The position numbers and the translations under genes are program-made. Source: Fidelibacterota bacterium (GTDB lineage Bacteria > Fidelibacterota > UBA8477 > JABMPR01). From it: a stretch of DNA of 56,364 bases. The notes beneath the pieces were generated by a model. It ran no database searches. It was given only the letters and a program-made list of their open reading frames with translations, and was not told the DNA's origin. The DNA is taken from contig JAIPGJ010000005.1 of the NCBI GenBank assembly GCA_021736185.1, forward strand, positions 1 through 56,364. Reading direction: 5' to 3'. Shown piece after piece: positions 8,682 through 16,425 of this stretch. Every line of letters begins with the position of its first letter. Position 1 is the first letter of the stretch.

Positions 8682-8783
8682 ATGGCTCAATTTTCCCGTA
8701 AAGCCGTTGCATTAACTATTTTCAAGAAGCCTATACCTGGCCCACTTTCAGTAAACCCTTACTGGCTAAGGTTTTCTATCTAA
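8682..8783 (+). CDS. Possible 33-residue micro-protein
   Basis: ATG 8682 is preceded by a strong ribosome site GAGGAG at 8668-8673 with 8-nt spacing. The frame runs 33 codons to TAA, beginning MAQFSRKAVAL and ending in Y-W-L-R-F-S-I. It is basic with a short hydrophobic stretch and matches no family I know. It sits directly after the GATAATATT repeats and diverges from the 2Fe-2S/sigZ operon. It could be a real small protein or the remaining start of a deleted gene. Confidence 0.35.
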   Translation: MAQFSRKAVALTIFKKPIPGPLSVNPYWLRFSI

Positions 8784-8863
8784 TACGACTTTTTTTGTCG
8801 CTATTTCGTCACTATCAGGTGTCCCACTTTGTCCACATTGGATATATTTCCATGAAGCCGCCT

Positions 8864-8902
8864 AAAAACAAAAAACCCTCGTAAGTCTATGAAATACAAG
8901 GG
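8864..8902 (-). terminator. Intrinsic terminator of tRNA-Phe
   Basis: Read on the minus strand just after the CCA end of the tRNA, CCCTTGTA (8902-8895) pairs with TACGAGGG (8883-8876) with one wobble. A run of T bases interrupted by a single G follows (8875-8864). Confidence 0.75.
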
Positions 8903-8909
8903 AATTATG

Positions 8910-8985
8910 TGGTGGCCAGGGACGGAATTGAACCGCCGACACGGGGATTTTCAGTCCCCTGCTCTACCGACTGAGCTACCTGGCC
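8910..8985 (-). tRNA. tRNA-Phe (anticodon GAA)
   Basis: The minus strand gives a full 76-nt cloverleaf. It has a 7-bp acceptor stem GGCCAGG/CCTGGCC, a D arm with GCTCAGTCGGTAGAGC, an anticodon stem GGGGA/TCCCC around loop CTGAAAA, and a T arm with GTTCAATTC. The CCA end is encoded. The anticodon GAA is at 8952-8950 and decodes phenylalanine codons. Confidence 0.97.
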
Positions 8986-8994
8986 TATTTTAAT

Positions 8995-9023
8995 TAATAA
9001 TTAATAATTAAAAAGTATGTCAA
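8995..9023 (-). promoter_or_regulatory. Sigma-70-type promoter of tRNA-Phe
   Basis: On the minus strand TTGACA (9023-9018) is followed after 17 bases by TTATTA (9000-8995). The predicted start point falls a few bases before the mature tRNA 5' end at 8985. The spacer is almost pure A and T, as is common for stable-RNA promoters. Confidence 0.6.
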
Positions 9024-9064
9024 TAAAAATCTCCTGAAAAGCTGGGTAGCGAAGGAGGAGACTG

Positions 9065-9197
9065 CCTGTCCCGTCGTAGCGTTTCGCGTAGACGGAAGCT
9101 ACCTGCTTGTCAGGTCGTAGTTCCATGGGAACGAAGACCGAGCCTTGTCACGTCGAAGTCCTGCGGACATAGACGGACCCACTTTGGTAAGTGGGTC
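9065..9197. repeat. Three diverged copies of a hairpin-forming repeat plus a 9-bp stem-loop
   Basis: Three consecutive units of about 35 bp start at 9065, 9105 and 9143. Each reads roughly C-T-TGTC-n-n-GTCG-W-AG, then a small palindrome (for example TTCCATGGGAA at 9121-9131 and GTCCTGCGGAC at 9158-9168), then a GAC-n-G-A tail. A perfect stem-loop follows: GACCCACTT (9176-9184), loop TGGT, AAGTGGGTC (9189-9197). No T-tract is present. The block resembles structured intergenic repeats scattered in FCB genomes. Confidence 0.7.
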
Positions 9198-9249
9198 ATC
9201 TCTAAAACGAGCGCGCAATAATAAGATGTGAGGTCCCGTCTCACAATAC

Positions 9250-10080
9250 CTAATTTTTACTCAAACTATCCAGGGTTTTCCAGGGAATATCTGACATGCC
9301 AAAAATGTATCCCCACCCTCCAGATGAGTTGGTTCGGCTTACTGACGAAAAGAGGCCAATGAGACCCCCATTTTGATCCAGAACTGGCGCTCCACTGATA
9401 CCCCGGATGGGTATTGCTCCAGCGATGGGACGTAAAGTCTGAGGCTTCATCAGAATCCGATCGCAAATAATTCCCAGTGGCATCACGGTTTCCAGCCCCA
9501 ATTCATTGGCGCGCTCCACTATGCCCTGCTCATTGAGCCCCAGCCCACCAGGGAACCCCATGATCAGGACTGGTCCACCACCGGATTTTTTATTTTCAGG
9601 AAACACACCCTCTGGAGTGGTGAATACACTGGGCCGGAGAATCGCCCAGTCATCAACTTTCCAGCCCTCCTTGTCATAATACAAGCGGACCACATCCAAA
9701 GGCAATTCCACTCCGGAAACCGTGCGGGCTTTGAGATCAATCAGTTGACAATCTTCCAGCAAAAAACCATGGGCTGCAGTGAGGATATATTGACCGTCTG
9801 ATACAAAGACACCCGTTTGCTGCACCCGCTCCAGCTCTCCATCCTCATCTTCCAGGGTCAACATGACCAATAAAAGCTGCGAACGATAATCCTGCCAGAT
9901 TCGTCTTAACTGTGGATGCTCCTGAAGCCCCTTTTCAAATTGCAATTGGCCGGCCTGGTACAGATCACTGAATTCTATGACCACTGTGTTTTCATCAAAA
10001 ACCTCTGGCATGGGCAAGCGAGTGCTACAGGCAGAGAATATGAATAACAGTAAGAAGATTGAAGGGGCTTTGCTTAAAAT
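9250..10080 (-). CDS. Trypsin-like serine protease lipoprotein, probable ATT start
   Basis: The trypsin-like fold has catalytic residues His in T-A-A-H, Asp in D-D-W-A-I-L and Ser in R-G-I-S-G-A-P-V (H104, D144, S229 counting from 10080). The first conventional start in frame is TTG 10017. The open frame continues upstream through L-S-K-A-P-S-I-F-L-L-L-F-I-F-S-A-C-S, a good lipoprotein signal with Cys18, to ATT at 10080. GAGGTGA precedes that codon, and a stop lies two codons further up. I therefore infer translation from the rare ATT codon, coupled to the upstream gene, whose TAA (10076-10074) overlaps it. A frameshift in the assembly is the alternative. Predicted location is periplasm-facing and membrane-anchored. 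Confidence 0.7.
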   Translation of the reverse strand: MLSKAPSIFLLLFIFSACSTRLPMPEVFDENTVVIEFSDLYQAGQLQFEKGLQEHPQLRRIWQDYRSQLLLVMLTLEDEDGELERVQQTGVFVSDGQYILTAAHGFLLEDCQLIDLKARTVSGVELPLDVVRLYYDKEGWKVDDWAILRPSVFTTPEGVFPENKKSGGGPVLIMGFPGGLGLNEQGIVERANELGLETVMPLGIICDRILMKPQTLRPIAGAIPIRGISGAPVLDQNGGLIGLFSSVSRTNSSGGWGYIFGMSDIPWKTLDSLSKN

Positions 10081-10526
10081 ATTTCACCTCGATTTTCTCG
10101 AATTTGACTGCCAACGGGACGAATTCGTCCCCAAATACTGTAGACCAAAATTACACTGGCTATGACCTGAAACACGGAACTCCAAAATCCGAAATGATTG
10201 GCTAAACTCTGGGGATATATTCCCTGAAGAATTTCAACAACAAATCTTATGATGGTAGATAGGGTAAAGACCCAATAACCAAGACGAATGACAGTTGGAT
10301 TATAGGCGTTGTCATCCTTTTTGGCCCTTGGAAAAAACCAGACAGCCACACCCAAAATCATCATAAATACACCTCCCATGAGTAGCACATGGGTATGGGC
10401 TTGAACCATGGTAAAGGGCATGGACCATCCAAAAGTTCGGGCACCATTCATATAAAGACCTGAGCATAAACCCAGAATAAAAAATCCAAAAGCCGTTTTT
10501 ATAAAATATCGTGCATTGGTAAACAT
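10074..10526 (-). CDS. Heme-copper oxidase subunit I-like small membrane protein
   Basis: The protein has 150 residues and four transmembrane helices (about 10-28, 42-65, 85-105 and 115-135). The segment MVQAHTHVLLMGG resembles the helix of cytochrome c oxidase subunit I and NnrS-like proteins that carries haem-ligating histidines, but the protein is much shorter than either. The ATG has a good AAGGAG ribosome site. It overlaps the downstream protease start. It might bind haem or act in respiratory assembly; this is inferred only from the His motif and helices. Confidence 0.6.
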   Translation of the reverse strand: MFTNARYFIKTAFGFFILGLCSGLYMNGARTFGWSMPFTMVQAHTHVLLMGGVFMMILGVAVWFFPRAKKDDNAYNPTVIRLGYWVFTLSTIIRFVVEILQGIYPQSLANHFGFWSSVFQVIASVILVYSIWGRIRPVGSQIRENRGEIF

Positions 10527-10597
10527 GATTTAACAACTCCTTGAATTAATTTTACCCCCGTTGCTTAAAATACTCCCGCAGACTCAAAAAAAAGAAG

Positions 10598-11677
10598 ATG
10601 TTTCACTCCTCATCACACTGTGTATTTTCAGGCATGGATGCTGAGAAAATAATTCTTAAGAATTTTAGCCAGTCTGAAATGGAGGACTGGGTCCAGACCC
10701 TGGGCCACCAAGCCTTTCGTGGACGACAACTCTTCCAGTGGATCTGGGAGAAGGGCGTTCAGAATTTTTCAGACATGACGAACCTTCCCCAAAATTTTAT
10801 TCAAGAATTGGAAAACTCATGTCTGTTGGAACTGACCAGCGTCCACCAGGTTCAAACCTCGCAAAGCCAGGGGACTTCAAAATTTTTAATTCGGCTCAGT
10901 GATGGAAAATTCGTTGAAACCGTGCTTATTCCTGAATCCAAACGGACCACGGTTTGTCTTTCCTCCCAGGTTGGTTGTGCCCTGGATTGTGATTTTTGTG
11001 CCACCGGAAAAATGGGTTTAAAGCGCAACCTCAGCTCCGGAGAAATTGCCGATCAACTCCTCCATGTCAGACGCTTCAGTGAAACCCCCGTCACCAATAT
11101 TGTTTTTATGGGCATGGGCGAACCCTTCCATAATTATGACCAGGTAATCAAGGCGGCAGAAATTCTTAATTCGGATTCAGGTTTTAACCATGGTGCTCGC
11201 AAAATCACCATTTCCACCAGTGGAATGGTGCCCCAGATTCGTCGTTTTGCAGACGAGGGTCACCGATTTAAACTGGCCGTGAGTCTCAACGCATCCGATG
11301 ATGAAAGCAGAACTCAGATTATGCCCATCAATAAAAAGTGGGATATTGCCGAGCTGATTAAAGCCTGCAAGTACTATACAGAAATATCTCGAAATATGGT
11401 GACCTTCGAATACGTCCTCATGGAGGGGGTAAACGATGGTATTGGAGATGCCCGGCGTCTTCTGAAAATCGCTAATCAAGTGTTCTGCAAAGTGAATGTG
11501 ATACCCTATAACGAAGTAGCTGAAGGGTATCTACGACCCTCAAAAAAGCGGATTGAAACCTTTTTAGAAGTGCTTCAAGGAGCTCGTTTTGCCGTTACCG
11601 TTCGCTGGAGTCAAGGGGACGATATCGATGCGGCCTGCGGGCAGCTCAGCACGGCAGCCCTAAGTGAGAATGAGTAA
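10598..11677 (+). CDS. rlmN: 23S rRNA (adenine2503-C2)-methyltransferase
   Basis: This radical-SAM enzyme has 359 residues. The cluster motif is C-A-L-D-C-D-F-C (Cys127, 131, 134). VFMGMGEPFHNYD and the KITISTSGMVP strand follow, and the second catalytic cysteine is in D-A-A-C-G-Q-L near the C-terminus. It methylates A2503 in 23S rRNA and, in the family, A37 of some tRNAs. Family homology begins at MDAEKIILKN, so ATG 10634 is an equally likely start; neither has a strong ribosome site. The next gene starts six bases after its stop. Confidence 0.93.
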   Translation: MFHSSSHCVFSGMDAEKIILKNFSQSEMEDWVQTLGHQAFRGRQLFQWIWEKGVQNFSDMTNLPQNFIQELENSCLLELTSVHQVQTSQSQGTSKFLIRLSDGKFVETVLIPESKRTTVCLSSQVGCALDCDFCATGKMGLKRNLSSGEIADQLLHVRRFSETPVTNIVFMGMGEPFHNYDQVIKAAEILNSDSGFNHGARKITISTSGMVPQIRRFADEGHRFKLAVSLNASDDESRTQIMPINKKWDIAELIKACKYYTEISRNMVTFEYVLMEGVNDGIGDARRLLKIANQVFCKVNVIPYNEVAEGYLRPSKKRIETFLEVLQGARFAVTVRWSQGDDIDAACGQLSTAALSENE

Positions 11678-11683
11678 GAGATC

Positions 11684-12487
11684 ATGAGTGAAAAACTCCT
11701 TAACAATGCCGTCAACAAGATTCGGAAGCGAGGAATCTTCAAAGCAGATATCGCCCTGGTTTTAGGCTCGGGTCTGGGCAATTTTGTCGATGCTCTATCT
11801 AAAACAACACGCATTCCCTTCGCAGAGATTCCTGGCTTTCCCATTTCTACAGTGGAAGGTCATTCAGGTGAATTGGTGCATGGTTTTCTGGGGGATGTCT
11901 CTGTACTGGTCAATTCTGGTCGCGTCCACTTTTACGAAGGTTACTCTCTTGACCAGGTGATCTATCCAGTGAGAGTTCTGAATGCTCTGGGAGCCAGGAA
12001 TATTATTCTTACCAATGCTGCCGGGAGTATCAGGGAAGATTATGCCCCTGGCGATCTCATGCTCATCACAAAACTATTGAATTTAACCGGCCATTCTGTC
12101 TACCCGGACGCTGCTCAACCGGAGAATATTTTTGATGCTGAACTCATGGATCTGGTGATACAGACTGCCCATGGCGTTTCGGTTCCATTGAAAACCGGTT
12201 CCTATGCTGGCCTGAATGGACCCTCGTATGAAACACCGGCAGAGATTCGATTTTTGAGATTGAAACAAGCCGATGCTGTGGGCATGTCCACTATTCATGA
12301 GAGTATGGCCGCCTTTCAACTGGGTATGAAGGTGTTGGGGATAAGTTGTCTAACCAATTATGCTGCCGGAATTTTAGATCAACCCCTGAACCATAAAGAG
12401 GTCATGGAAACAGGCATTCGGGTGCGGGAAGATTTCGCCACGCTCCTTAGTGAATTGGTCCAGGTAATCAGCTTGAAAGCTCAATAA
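11684..12487 (+). CDS. Purine-nucleoside phosphorylase
   Basis: This 267-residue protein of the trimeric PNP-I family converts purine nucleosides plus phosphate to free base and ribose-1-phosphate. Visible features are the phosphate-binding LVLGSGLGNFV, S-G-R-V-H-F-Y-E-G-Y, T-N-A-A-G-S-I, the glutamate motif GLNGPSYETPAEI, G-M-S-T-I-H-E and L-T-N-Y-A-A-G. All catalytic landmarks are present and the length is usual. It follows rlmN after six bases and is probably co-transcribed with it. The S-T-I-H-E form replaces the more usual S-T-V-P-E. Confidence 0.92.
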   Translation: MSEKLLNNAVNKIRKRGIFKADIALVLGSGLGNFVDALSKTTRIPFAEIPGFPISTVEGHSGELVHGFLGDVSVLVNSGRVHFYEGYSLDQVIYPVRVLNALGARNIILTNAAGSIREDYAPGDLMLITKLLNLTGHSVYPDAAQPENIFDAELMDLVIQTAHGVSVPLKTGSYAGLNGPSYETPAEIRFLRLKQADAVGMSTIHESMAAFQLGMKVLGISCLTNYAAGILDQPLNHKEVMETGIRVREDFATLLSELVQVISLKAQ

Positions 12488-12580
12488 TTTTTATGGCTCC
12501 TAAAGCCCCATTTTCAAGGGTTTCTGAGCTCTGGGACCACCAATTGAATCGAAAGAATTCGTAAATAAAAATGAGCACAT

Positions 12581-12612
12581 ATCATTCTGATATGGCGCTA
12601 TATCAGAATGAT
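12581..12612. repeat. Perfect 13-bp inverted repeat with 6-nt spacer, probable protein-binding site
   Basis: ATCATTCTGATAT (12581-12593) and ATATCAGAATGAT (12600-12612) are exact reverse complements around GGCGCT. The stem is A/T-rich and no T-tract follows, so it is not a typical terminator of the nucleoside phosphorylase gene. It lies about 110 bp before a sigma-54-like element and could be an activator site. Confidence 0.8.
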
Positions 12613-12706
12613 GCTAAATTGACCCCATGAACCTTCACAAGAGTAGAGCGATATGGGATTATAAGAGACTATTATTACTGTGACTTATCGTATGTTCATT
12701 TCATTG

Positions 12707-12722
12707 TGGCATGGCAATTGTC
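12707..12722 (+). promoter_or_regulatory. Weak sigma-54-like promoter before the PDZ-barrel gene
   Basis: TGGCAT, five bases (GGCAA), then TTGTCC matches the -24/-12 layout with correct spacing but has GT instead of GC at -12. Transcription would start near 12732, leaving a proper leader only for the ATG at 12794. The palindrome centred near 12596 lies at about -135, a usual enhancer distance. This is suggestive, not strong. Confidence 0.3.
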
Positions 12723-12793
12723 CTTAAGGGAGACAATTGAAAGTGGAAAAATCAATGAAAACGGAAAACGATAGATTAGAAAGGACCCCGAAA

Positions 12794-14134
12794 ATGACTA
12801 AAACAACAGGACATCTGGCCGCTTGGAGCAATCTCTCCGGTACCTTGATCGCCATGGGAAGCCATGGAGCGCTGGCAATCGTATTGACTTTGGCTACGCT
12901 ACTACTTACCACAAGTCCGGCTTTTGCACAGGCTGAAACCAAGTTTAAAATCAACATTAACCAGGAACTGGGGCAGGACCTTGAGAATGAACTGAATGAT
13001 GTCGCCATGGAAGTTCAGCAAGCTCTGGATGAAATTGGTGTAGAAACAGGAATCAAAATCAATATCGATGATAATGATTCTGATTCACGTCCAAAATTGG
13101 GCGTTTATTTGAGTAATATGGATTTCGAAGATGCCTACAAAATGCGTTACCCTTATGCTTTTGGCGTGTTGGTAAATGGCACGGTTAACGATGGCGTCGC
13201 TGACAAGGCTGGCATCATAGAGGATGATATCATCATGTATTTTGATGGAACGAAAGTCCGCTATGAGGATCATCTCGTCCGTTTAATCCGGGGTAAGGAT
13301 TTTGGCGATAAAGTAAGTATTGTCTTTTGGAGAGATGAAGCCATGGATTCAACGGTTGCCATCTTCACACCTCCTGCCAAGAAGGAAAAAGAAGCTCAAT
13401 TGAAAATGGTCGCAGAGGATAAAAAAGAAAAGAAACGCAAAAACTCGCGCGGCTATGGTGGTGGTGGTTTTACCCCCATGCTGGTTCAGGATGAGTTTAC
13501 TGACCTGGTTGCTTTGATGACTGAGCTTGGTCTCTCTTCAACACCCTTTCAATCCGATGGAATCGTCATGTGGGGAGGAGCTGGTCAGGGATATGTTGGT
13601 AATGGTTGGTTCCTTGGTGGTTTCGGAAACGGTGGAGGGCTGTCAAATAATGTTACAGCTATGCATTCTGATGGCGTGACGGCCGTTGATCGTAAAGTAA
13701 GCTTTAAGATGGGATACGGCGGATTGACACTTGAAAAAAGACTGGCACCTTTCTCATGGGCCGTGATCAGTGGCGGAGTTGGCCTTGGTCTGGCAGGCAT
13801 CGACGTGAATGTGACTCAGGATGATGGTGAGTTCAGCTGGAATACACTGAATGACGAGCTTATTGATACCAAGAGCACATCCGTAAACTTCTCAAAGAAT
13901 TACGCCATGGTTCATCCACGTGCCAGTGTTATGATCAAATTGACAGGCTGGATGAGGCTGAGGGCTGAATATGGATATCTTTATGGATATGGATTCAGTG
14001 ATGGCTGGAAAACCACTCTCGGGAATAGTTCGGTTGATACAAATATTGATACCTACGAGTTGGGCGGTAGTACTGGCAAATTGTCAGAGCTGAGTGCTCC
14101 AACTCTGTCACTGGGTCTCTGGTTTGGTTTCTAG
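12794..14134 (+). CDS. PDZ-domain protein with C-terminal barrel-like region
   Basis: The protein has 446 residues from ATG 12794, preceded by AAGGA at 8-nt spacing. An upstream in-frame TTG at 12737 also has a ribosome site (AAGGGAG) but would place the signal peptide implausibly far inside. The signal is long and ends in T-S-P-A-F-A-Q-A. One PDZ domain follows (about residues 90-185; PKLGVYLSNMDF, then GVADKAGIIEDDI). A lysine-rich linker, a glycine-rich stretch and strands ending L-G-L-W-F-G-F follow. It may be an outer-membrane protein with a periplasmic PDZ. No protease residues are visible. Function unknown. Confidence 0.65.
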   Translation: MTKTTGHLAAWSNLSGTLIAMGSHGALAIVLTLATLLLTTSPAFAQAETKFKININQELGQDLENELNDVAMEVQQALDEIGVETGIKINIDDNDSDSRPKLGVYLSNMDFEDAYKMRYPYAFGVLVNGTVNDGVADKAGIIEDDIIMYFDGTKVRYEDHLVRLIRGKDFGDKVSIVFWRDEAMDSTVAIFTPPAKKEKEAQLKMVAEDKKEKKRKNSRGYGGGGFTPMLVQDEFTDLVALMTELGLSSTPFQSDGIVMWGGAGQGYVGNGWFLGGFGNGGGLSNNVTAMHSDGVTAVDRKVSFKMGYGGLTLEKRLAPFSWAVISGGVGLGLAGIDVNVTQDDGEFSWNTLNDELIDTKSTSVNFSKNYAMVHPRASVMIKLTGWMRLRAEYGYLYGYGFSDGWKTTLGNSSVDTNIDTYELGGSTGKLSELSAPTLSLGLWFGF

Positions 14135-14154
14135 ACAGCTCTAATTAACTAATG

Positions 14155-14198
14155 CTCATGATGCCGATATCCTAACCATGTCGGCATCATGAGTATTT
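14155..14198 (+). terminator. Intrinsic-type terminator after the PDZ-barrel gene
   Basis: CTCATGATGCCGA (14155-14167) pairs perfectly over 13 bp with TCGGCATCATGAG (14181-14193) around a 13-nt loop. A short TATTT follows. The T-tract is weak but the stem is strong. Confidence 0.7.
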
Positions 14199-14211
14199 AT
14201 AGGCAGCATAA

Positions 14212-14559
14212 ATGAAAATAATACTCAGAAATATTGGTTTGATCTGCCTGCTGATATCTCCCTTGTTTTCAGCATTGCTCACCGAAGATCTTCAGGTGAT
14301 ATCACCTACCGGAATGCCGCCCCTGATTGAAGAGAATTATGATTCAGGGAGTTTGACCGAATGTTCAAATTGTTCCATAAGCATTCGCTTCATGGAAACA
14401 TCTCTGGGCATTATCCTGATCAGGGAACATGTGAAAGATGGTGTGGTACAGGTGTCCCAGGCCATCGGGAACCCGGGAAAAAATTTAATTATAATAAAGT
14501 CTTCTTCAGGATCCAATCCTGCTGCAGGAATCTTAAAAATAAATGTAAATCTGGAATAA
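14212..14559 (+). CDS. Small secreted protein, function unknown
   Basis: This 115-residue protein has a clear signal peptide (MKIILRNIGLICLLISPLFS, cleavage near F-S-A). The mature part is about 95 residues with one close cysteine pair C-S-N-C and a strand-rich C-terminus. No family is recognised. It lies after the terminator at 14155, and the DUF4390 gene begins about 75 bp downstream, so it could be the first gene of the signalling operon. The ribosome site is weak. Confidence 0.5.
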   Translation: MKIILRNIGLICLLISPLFSALLTEDLQVISPTGMPPLIEENYDSGSLTECSNCSISIRFMETSLGIILIREHVKDGVVQVSQAIGNPGKNLIIIKSSSGSNPAAGILKINVNLE

Positions 14560-14635
14560 TCCAGAAACCCAAACAGGCGACATCAGACCATGACACTCAC
14601 GATGCACCTTAGACAAGAAAGACAGCCAAGCATCC

Positions 14636-15208
14636 GTGCTTCAGTTTTTATCTGATAAGCTGAGTGCCGGTGCACTCCTTGTTTCTCAGCTATTGCTGAC
14701 CGCTTTTGTTGGGACCGATCCCTACTTCCAGGACGTCAGTCTGGAGGTTAGAGGTGATCGGCTTTTTTGTTCCGCCATACTCATGGAGAGCTTTACTCCA
14801 GACCTGGATTTGCTCCTGGCCTCCGGAGATAAAGTGATCATTCATTTTGAGGTCGATCTGGTTAATGCAGCCAATGACTCCGTTGTAGCCCTCGCTGACT
14901 GGGAACACCACTTTCAATACTCTCTTCTGGAGGATGAATATACCATATACCGTAGTGAGATTGACAAATCAACCCGGGTTTACTCATTAGAAAATGCAAA
15001 AGAGGAGTGGGTTAAGGTCGAAGACGCCCTATTCTGTAGGATGCGGGTAATGGAGGATGATCAGTTTTATTTCTTGAGGATTTCAGCCTTTATGGAGGAA
15101 ATGGAAATGCCAGGTATCACCGATCGCATTAACCTCATGTCATTTTGGAATCGCATCAGACCCATCCATATTTCCGAACCTTTTGAGAAAAGGCAGCTGG
15201 TACTGTGA
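14636..15208 (+). CDS. DUF4390-domain protein
   Basis: The protein has 190 residues with a GTG start; an in-frame TGA at 14591 limits extension. An N-terminal hydrophobic helix (about 9-25) is followed by a beta-rich extracytoplasmic domain with D-V-S-L-E-V-R-G-D-R-L-F and a C-terminal F-W-N-R-I-R. DUF4390 proteins are regularly encoded just before NtrY-like kinases. Here the stop TGA overlaps the kinase GTG start, so they are translationally coupled. It may modulate signal input to the kinase; that role is inferred from context. Confidence 0.72.
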   Translation: MLQFLSDKLSAGALLVSQLLLTAFVGTDPYFQDVSLEVRGDRLFCSAILMESFTPDLDLLLASGDKVIIHFEVDLVNAANDSVVALADWEHHFQYSLLEDEYTIYRSEIDKSTRVYSLENAKEEWVKVEDALFCRMRVMEDDQFYFLRISAFMEEMEMPGITDRINLMSFWNRIRPIHISEPFEKRQLVL

Positions 15209-16425
15209 AGTTAAGAATGCCATCATTCAGGATCCAGATTATGCTTCTGGTCAGCCTGGTCACCTTAATTGCCGCCATGCTTATGCGCGATTTTTTTATC
15301 AGTAATCTCTCCTCGTATCAGGAGCAGATTACCAACCTTTCCACTAAAGAAAAAGTCAGGGATCTTCACAAAACCTATAGTACCATACTTGATTCCAGTG
15401 ACCTTGTCATTTTCAATCAAGAGATTGAAGGGGTACTCAGAGATCTGCATAAGATTGAAATTGCAGGGGACTTTTACAGTCGAGATATTAAAAGATATTC
15501 CATTGGAATCGTTATTGTCATGATCCTGCTCACGGGAAGTATTTTTCTGCTCCTGTTTATGATTATCACACGGCCCTTGACCCGCTTGTTATCAGCTACT
15601 GAACAGTTAAAAGGGGGTGATTTTGACTTCCAGGTAAAAGAGAGCGCCTATTCTCCCTTAAATGATCTCATTATCGCTTTTAATAATATGGTTTCTGAAT
15701 TAAATCAGAGTAAAGAACGCCTGATTGAGGCAGAAAAACAGACGATCTGGCAGGAAATGGCACGAGCCATGGCCCATGAAATTAAAAACCCCCTGACCCC
15801 TATTCGCCTGGCTGCCCAACGCCTGGAGATGAAGTATTATGAAAAAGCAGAAAATTTGCCTGAAATATTGGAAAAATCACTCAAGATCGTCAATGAAGAA
15901 GTCGATAACCTCCAGGCTCTGGTAACGGCTTTCTCTGGTTTTGCTAAAATGCCTGAAGCTCAATTTGAAAACTACGATCTGAATAAGCAATTGCGGGATA
16001 TCTCTGATCAATACTCAGATGATGCCAGGATCCAATTGACCCTGGATGAAAATTTGAAGGAAATATTTGCTGATACGATGCAAATGAAACAGGTCCTGGT
16101 CAATCTCATTCAAAATGCCATCCAGGCCTGTGAGGATGAACCTCATATTGAAGTGATCACAAGTGTAGAGAACAAGTCCTGCACCATCAGCATCAAGGAT
16201 CATGGCAAAGGCATTTCTGAGAGCGATCTGACGAAGATTTTTGAGCCCTATTTCACGACGAAAAAGAAGGGAACAGGTCTGGGATTGGCAATTACTCGCC
16301 GCATCATCAGACAACATGGTGGTGATATAAAAGCCACCAGTGTTCTGGGTGAAGGCTCCACTTTTATAATCAGTTTCCCCTGCAATCGGGAAAACAAGCA
16401 ACACTTAACCAACCAGAATGGATAG
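15205..16425 (+). CDS. NtrY-like membrane sensor histidine kinase
   Basis: The protein has 406 residues with a GTG start overlapping the DUF4390 stop. Two transmembrane helices (about 10-28 and 97-120) flank a periplasmic loop of about 65 residues. A HAMP segment (about 118-175) precedes the dimerisation/phosphoacceptor motif MARAMAHEIKNPLTP with His191. The ATPase domain has N-A-I-Q-A-C, D-H-G-K-G-I and GTGLGLAI. It would phosphorylate the receiver of the next gene product, which overlaps it by 8 bp. It is shorter than classic NtrY because the sensor region is small and no PAS domain is evident. Confidence 0.9.
   Translation: MKLRMPSFRIQIMLLVSLVTLIAAMLMRDFFISNLSSYQEQITNLSTKEKVRDLHKTYSTILDSSDLVIFNQEIEGVLRDLHKIEIAGDFYSRDIKRYSIGIVIVMILLTGSIFLLLFMIITRPLTRLLSATEQLKGGDFDFQVKESAYSPLNDLIIAFNNMVSELNQSKERLIEAEKQTIWQEMARAMAHEIKNPLTPIRLAAQRLEMKYYEKAENLPEILEKSLKIVNEEVDNLQALVTAFSGFAKMPEAQFENYDLNKQLRDISDQYSDDARIQLTLDENLKEIFADTMQMKQVLVNLIQNAIQACEDEPHIEVITSVENKSCTISIKDHGKGISESDLTKIFEPYFTTKKKGTGLGLAITRRIIRQHGGDIKATSVLGEGSTFIISFPCNRENKQHLTNQNG

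Larger units (their letters stand above)
8515..8909. other. Intergenic region with operator-like repeats and a possible micro-gene
   Basis: This stretch separates the 2Fe-2S gene from tRNA-Phe. It contains paired direct repeats and a palindrome at 8600-8658, a possible 33-codon gene on the plus strand at 8682-8783, and the tRNA terminator at 8864-8902. The remaining bases show nothing recognisable. Confidence 0.6.

Noticed and set aside
8870-8990. Integration site of a mobile element at tRNA-Phe
   Set aside because: No second copy of the tRNA 3' end and no integrase were found in the window.
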